Source of the DNA: Ooceraea biroi
Lineage: Eukaryota > Arthropoda > Insecta > Hymenoptera > Formicidae
Length of the DNA: 64,000 nucleotides
Assembly: GCF_003672135.1 (NCBI RefSeq)
Contig: NC_039517.1
Span: forward strand, 8,463,475-8,527,474
Reading direction: 5' to 3'
Part shown: positions 60,901 to 64,000 of the stretch, in pieces
Position numbering within the stretch: position 1 is the first letter of the stretch
How the letters are laid out: every line of letters starts with the position of its first letter
Translations under genes and position numbers: made by a program
The notes under the pieces: generated by a model
The model's database searches: none
Told to the model about the DNA's origin: nothing
The model's input: the letters and a program-made list of their open reading frames with translations, nothing else

Positions 60901-63721
60901 AGAATAAGAAAAGGAAGGAATGAGACAGGTAGGAGAAAGAGGGAAACGGCCGCGCGGCAGGAAGGCACCTGAAAGAGAACAGAGGAGAGCGAAAAACCGA
61001 GTTTGGGACGTGCCACTGCGCTGCAAATGAATATTTAATCAATCTTCTCGCGTGGATGTACCTAATTTCGAGGCGTCGAGGAGGCGCAGAGAGGAGGGAA
61101 ACACAGAAGGGCACGCGCGCGCTTAAAGGGCTCCGCTGGATCTCGCGGAAGCGCGCACCACCGTCGACCATCGTATGAAGAGGGAGGCAAGCTAGGTTTT
61201 CTTGCCCGCCGCCACCCCCGACGCCTGTCATCGGCCTGCGGTTACCAGCGCGCGCCCTTTCTTGCGTGCACTTCCGGTCGTGGCTTTCTTCCCGTGTCAA
61301 GCGGAGGCGGGCGATCAAGAGCGAGGGCGGGGGAAGAAAAAAGAGCAGTCGCCGCGCGTTGATGCGTGGCTAATCCGCCTGCGTTTCTAGCTTACTCGCG
61401 CGGCTCGCGCGCTTTGCGCGCGTCGCGTAATCGAATGTACGATCGACTGAAAACCGGAATCTGGTGAATTACGTGCCGTAAGGCCGCAGTCCAACGCGAG
61501 TTTCTCTCTATCAATTGATCGAGCGCACGTACCCTTTCTTCTACCAAATGAGAACGGCGAAAGGGATTTTCTTGGTAAGCACGTGAGCGTTCACCTTCTT
61601 TCACGAGTGTGAAACGCTTTGAGACGTTTCAGTGTGAAGCTATCAATCGTGCGGAGACTTTTTAATCACCCTTCATAGTTGTGAAATAACGCAGCATCAT
61701 TAAATGAAGAATTAACAATGCCGAATTTCTGCAACGGAGCACGGCCGCTAATTAGCGTTGTTGCGATGAGTTCAGTGAGTTGCCGCTAGACATGACATTT
61801 CAGCAGATTACGCTGCACTCGATGCAGTAACATTGAACTTTATGAACTCGAGCTATTCTAAATTATAGGTCTTTCTCTCGGACTCAGCTATAGCCGCGCG
61901 AGTTCTCGCAGTACACTTTCTATAAACGATATTTATGCTAACTTGGAAGTTTATAATTCACTCTGCGCGGGAATATTTCGCACTGCGTTACGGTATATAC
62001 CGAAGCAATACATATTTTGCAACGTAAAATCTTCATTAGCATCATTCTCTGTAGAATAAACCCTGAAAACCTAACGACCGCTTAATCACGTACACGTAGC
62101 GGGAACCATGTTTCAATTTAAACGCGGAGAATGTATCGATTTAGGTAATTGACGTGGATTTCCGTCGGTCCCGTTGACGGGCGCGGGTAATCGCGCAGGA
62201 ATAATCCACCGATCGAAGTTAGACGCGCGTGAACCAAACGCGCGACGACAAAATCTCATTAAAGCGCGATTTTCGCGCAATTTCATTCAACGTCATTACC
62301 CCGCGTGCTTATATCGTGCGCGCCGGAAGAATGCAGCCGTATAGCCCTTTCGGTATCCTCTTTCGGAGACATTTTCAAGGGGTTTGCAGCAATTTACCGC
62401 ACGCGCCTTGCGTCCCGTAGTTATTCTTCCTCTCCCTCTTTTTCTCTTTGTACCGGTCTTTCTCGTCCACCTCATCTCACCGGTCGTAGCGTCGCGGAAC
62501 GACGCGGCCGCGGGGGAGTAAAACTGAAATAGCGTTGAACGCGGGGGTACGAAACGCGCGGCGTGATGATGCGTTTACGACGGGAAGAAAAATAGTTGCG
62601 GTCACGCTTCCTAACAATTAAGTTAGCGCCTTTGTGGCTCGCCAAGCCAGTCACTCTTACCTATCCTCCCTTCCTCCCTCCCACATTGCCTCTCGCATCG
62701 GGTTATTCTCAATATCCGGTGCTTTCAGGTGCAACCCCTTTTGTCGCATCTATGTGGTATTTCCCGCGCGTCAAGTTCCCGCGACGACGTTTCAACGTGA
62801 CGCTTTCGCGTTCTTCGCATCGTTACGTTCTGTGGTGACTTGGAGCGAATAGTAGCGATCAATGGCGAGAGCATGCGTTAATGACCGTTGCAAATCTGAC
62901 CGAGACCGAGCATACGCGATTGTTGAATGAAACGAAAATAAATCTCCGCTGTCGTGGAATATCTTAGATCTCACTAGGCGAGTTATATTAAAATCGTATT
63001 ACACGTAAATCGTTTCCGTCGTAATAAAACGCGAGTGGTTTGTTCGCGATTCAACGCGCGATGTTACTTCTCTCTACTTTTCTGATATTATGAAAATGGT
63101 CGTGTAATTATTTTAACGCGATAAACGGTTTACGGTTTTACATTGAGGTACGCATAACCCAGAGGCAATCCGGGAACGTTAATTCGGAAATATCGGATTC
63201 GATCGGATAAGATCGAATTATCAGCACGAAATCAGGAACATTATAAAATCACGTCAAATTAATTCGGCTTCCAATATCCTCGAATTTTCTCGAAACACGG
63301 TTATGAAATTGTGAAATCATTGTCCCGTAAAAAATGTTAATAATGTAACAGCTTACAACGATTCGTTGTCTAAAGATAATACAGCAACAATTTCGATATC
63401 GGGTCTTATTAATCTGTTCCGGAGCACCGTTTACTTGCAGCTAATTAAGATAAAATATGTAGTATCCCACGCGCGCGGTGCATAGCCTAATATACTATTA
63501 ATTAACATTCGACAGTGTGTTTACTATTTTTTCTGCCGCTGTGCACGCGCACGCACGTGTGCATGGCTGCAATTACATTTCGTCGTGCATTCAATTTTCA
63601 GTTATTCCACACGGTGCGAACTCGCGCTTTCACCTCGGATTTTTCAATGCAATTTTTGTTCCCGCCTCTTGCAGATGCAAATAAGCTTTCATTCACCTTG
63701 CGGCGGATTCACTCGGTCCAC

Positions 63722-63738
63722 TGAGAGAGAGAGAGAGG

Positions 63739-63792
<54 letters not shown>
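63722..63792. repeat. Long (GA)n microsatellite
   Basis: About 70 bp of GA repeat is interrupted only by two GGG positions. It is the purest long simple repeat here and probably length-polymorphic. Confidence 0.95.
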
Positions 63793-63795
<3 letters not shown>

Positions 63796-64000
63796 ATGTC
63801 CGTTATGTCATTTCTTTCGTACCGATAATTACAAATTCAACTTGAAAAAATACGCAATCATGGAGAACTTTTCCTCGCGCTCATAATCACCATGCGATCT
63901 TTTGTTCGCTGAACGTTCGGATCATCTCGAATTACCGAGATACGATTACATACGTGTAGGTGCGAGGAAGAAGTTATTCTTCTGATGCATCATTAAGCTT
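63793..64000. other. Window end, nothing recognised
   Basis: Unique sequence follows the GA microsatellite. No feature is visible. Confidence 0.6.

Larger units (their letters stand above)
53600..63720. other. Non-coding stretch, no gene recognised
   Basis: AT-rich islands lie at about 54900-55260, 60230-60450 and 63240-63440. A TAATTA palindrome is at 55923-55938, a small stem-loop at 57510-57533 and a GA tract at 57861-57911. Purine-rich plus-strand DNA covers 60880-60990. Frames such as 57057-57497 and 58444-58860 have no recognisable domain. No RNA gene was seen. Confidence 0.5.

Noticed and set aside
63722..63792. Regular repeats as a CRISPR array
   Set aside because: The repeats are simple GA microsatellite without spacers. 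No array of spaced identical repeats exists in the window.

Overview
The window looks like nuclear, almost entirely non-coding DNA from a hymenopteran insect, most plausibly an ant. The reasons are indirect. No frame on either strand carries a recognisable conserved domain over 64 kb. CpG dinucleotides are abundant rather than depleted (for example the CG run near 12302-12317). GC-rich blocks alternate every 1-3 kb with AT-rich islands. GA/CT microsatellites are very frequent. I saw no operon-like gene packing, rRNA, tRNA or CRISPR array. The species call is inference and needs a database search. The window could be a gene desert or part of a very long intron.

Layout. 1-5.0 kb is unique sequence with a 13-bp minisatellite and AT islands. 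5.1-5.34 kb holds a TATA-type promoter-like block ending in a good splice-donor consensus. 6.15 kb has a perfect 19-bp tandem duplication, and 6.7-7.4 kb carries an unassigned 221-codon ATG frame on the minus strand. An 80-nt foldback of pre-miRNA geometry lies at 9981-10060. A GC-rich quasi-palindrome sits at 14983-15016, and a 45-bp direct repeat occurs at 16756 and 17984. 21.6-22.65 kb is strongly strand-asymmetric (purine, then pyrimidine, then purine). A perfect 15-bp hairpin lies at 28493-28526. 36.6-37.35 kb is the most repeat-like part: a pentanucleotide run, a possible decayed minus-strand element end, and a two-copy tandem duplication carrying seven TTCNNNGAA (STAT-type) motifs.

The best small protein-gene candidate is at 40.07-40.45 kb: TATA-like box, initiator-like CAGTT, a 64-codon frame with a signal-peptide-like N-terminus, and an ATTAAA about 90 bp after the stop. 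A second candidate is a GC-rich block at 49.4-50.5 kb with an ATG in good context and a donor-like end. The rest to 64 kb is unique sequence with long CT and GA tracts, the largest at 52.61-52.73 kb and 63.72-63.79 kb.

I could not identify a multi-gene system, and the elements listed do not obviously work together. The observations most worth testing are the foldback at 9981-10060, the STAT-motif tandem duplication at 37.0-37.35 kb and the mini-gene at 40.1 kb. All three are hypotheses from sequence reading alone.
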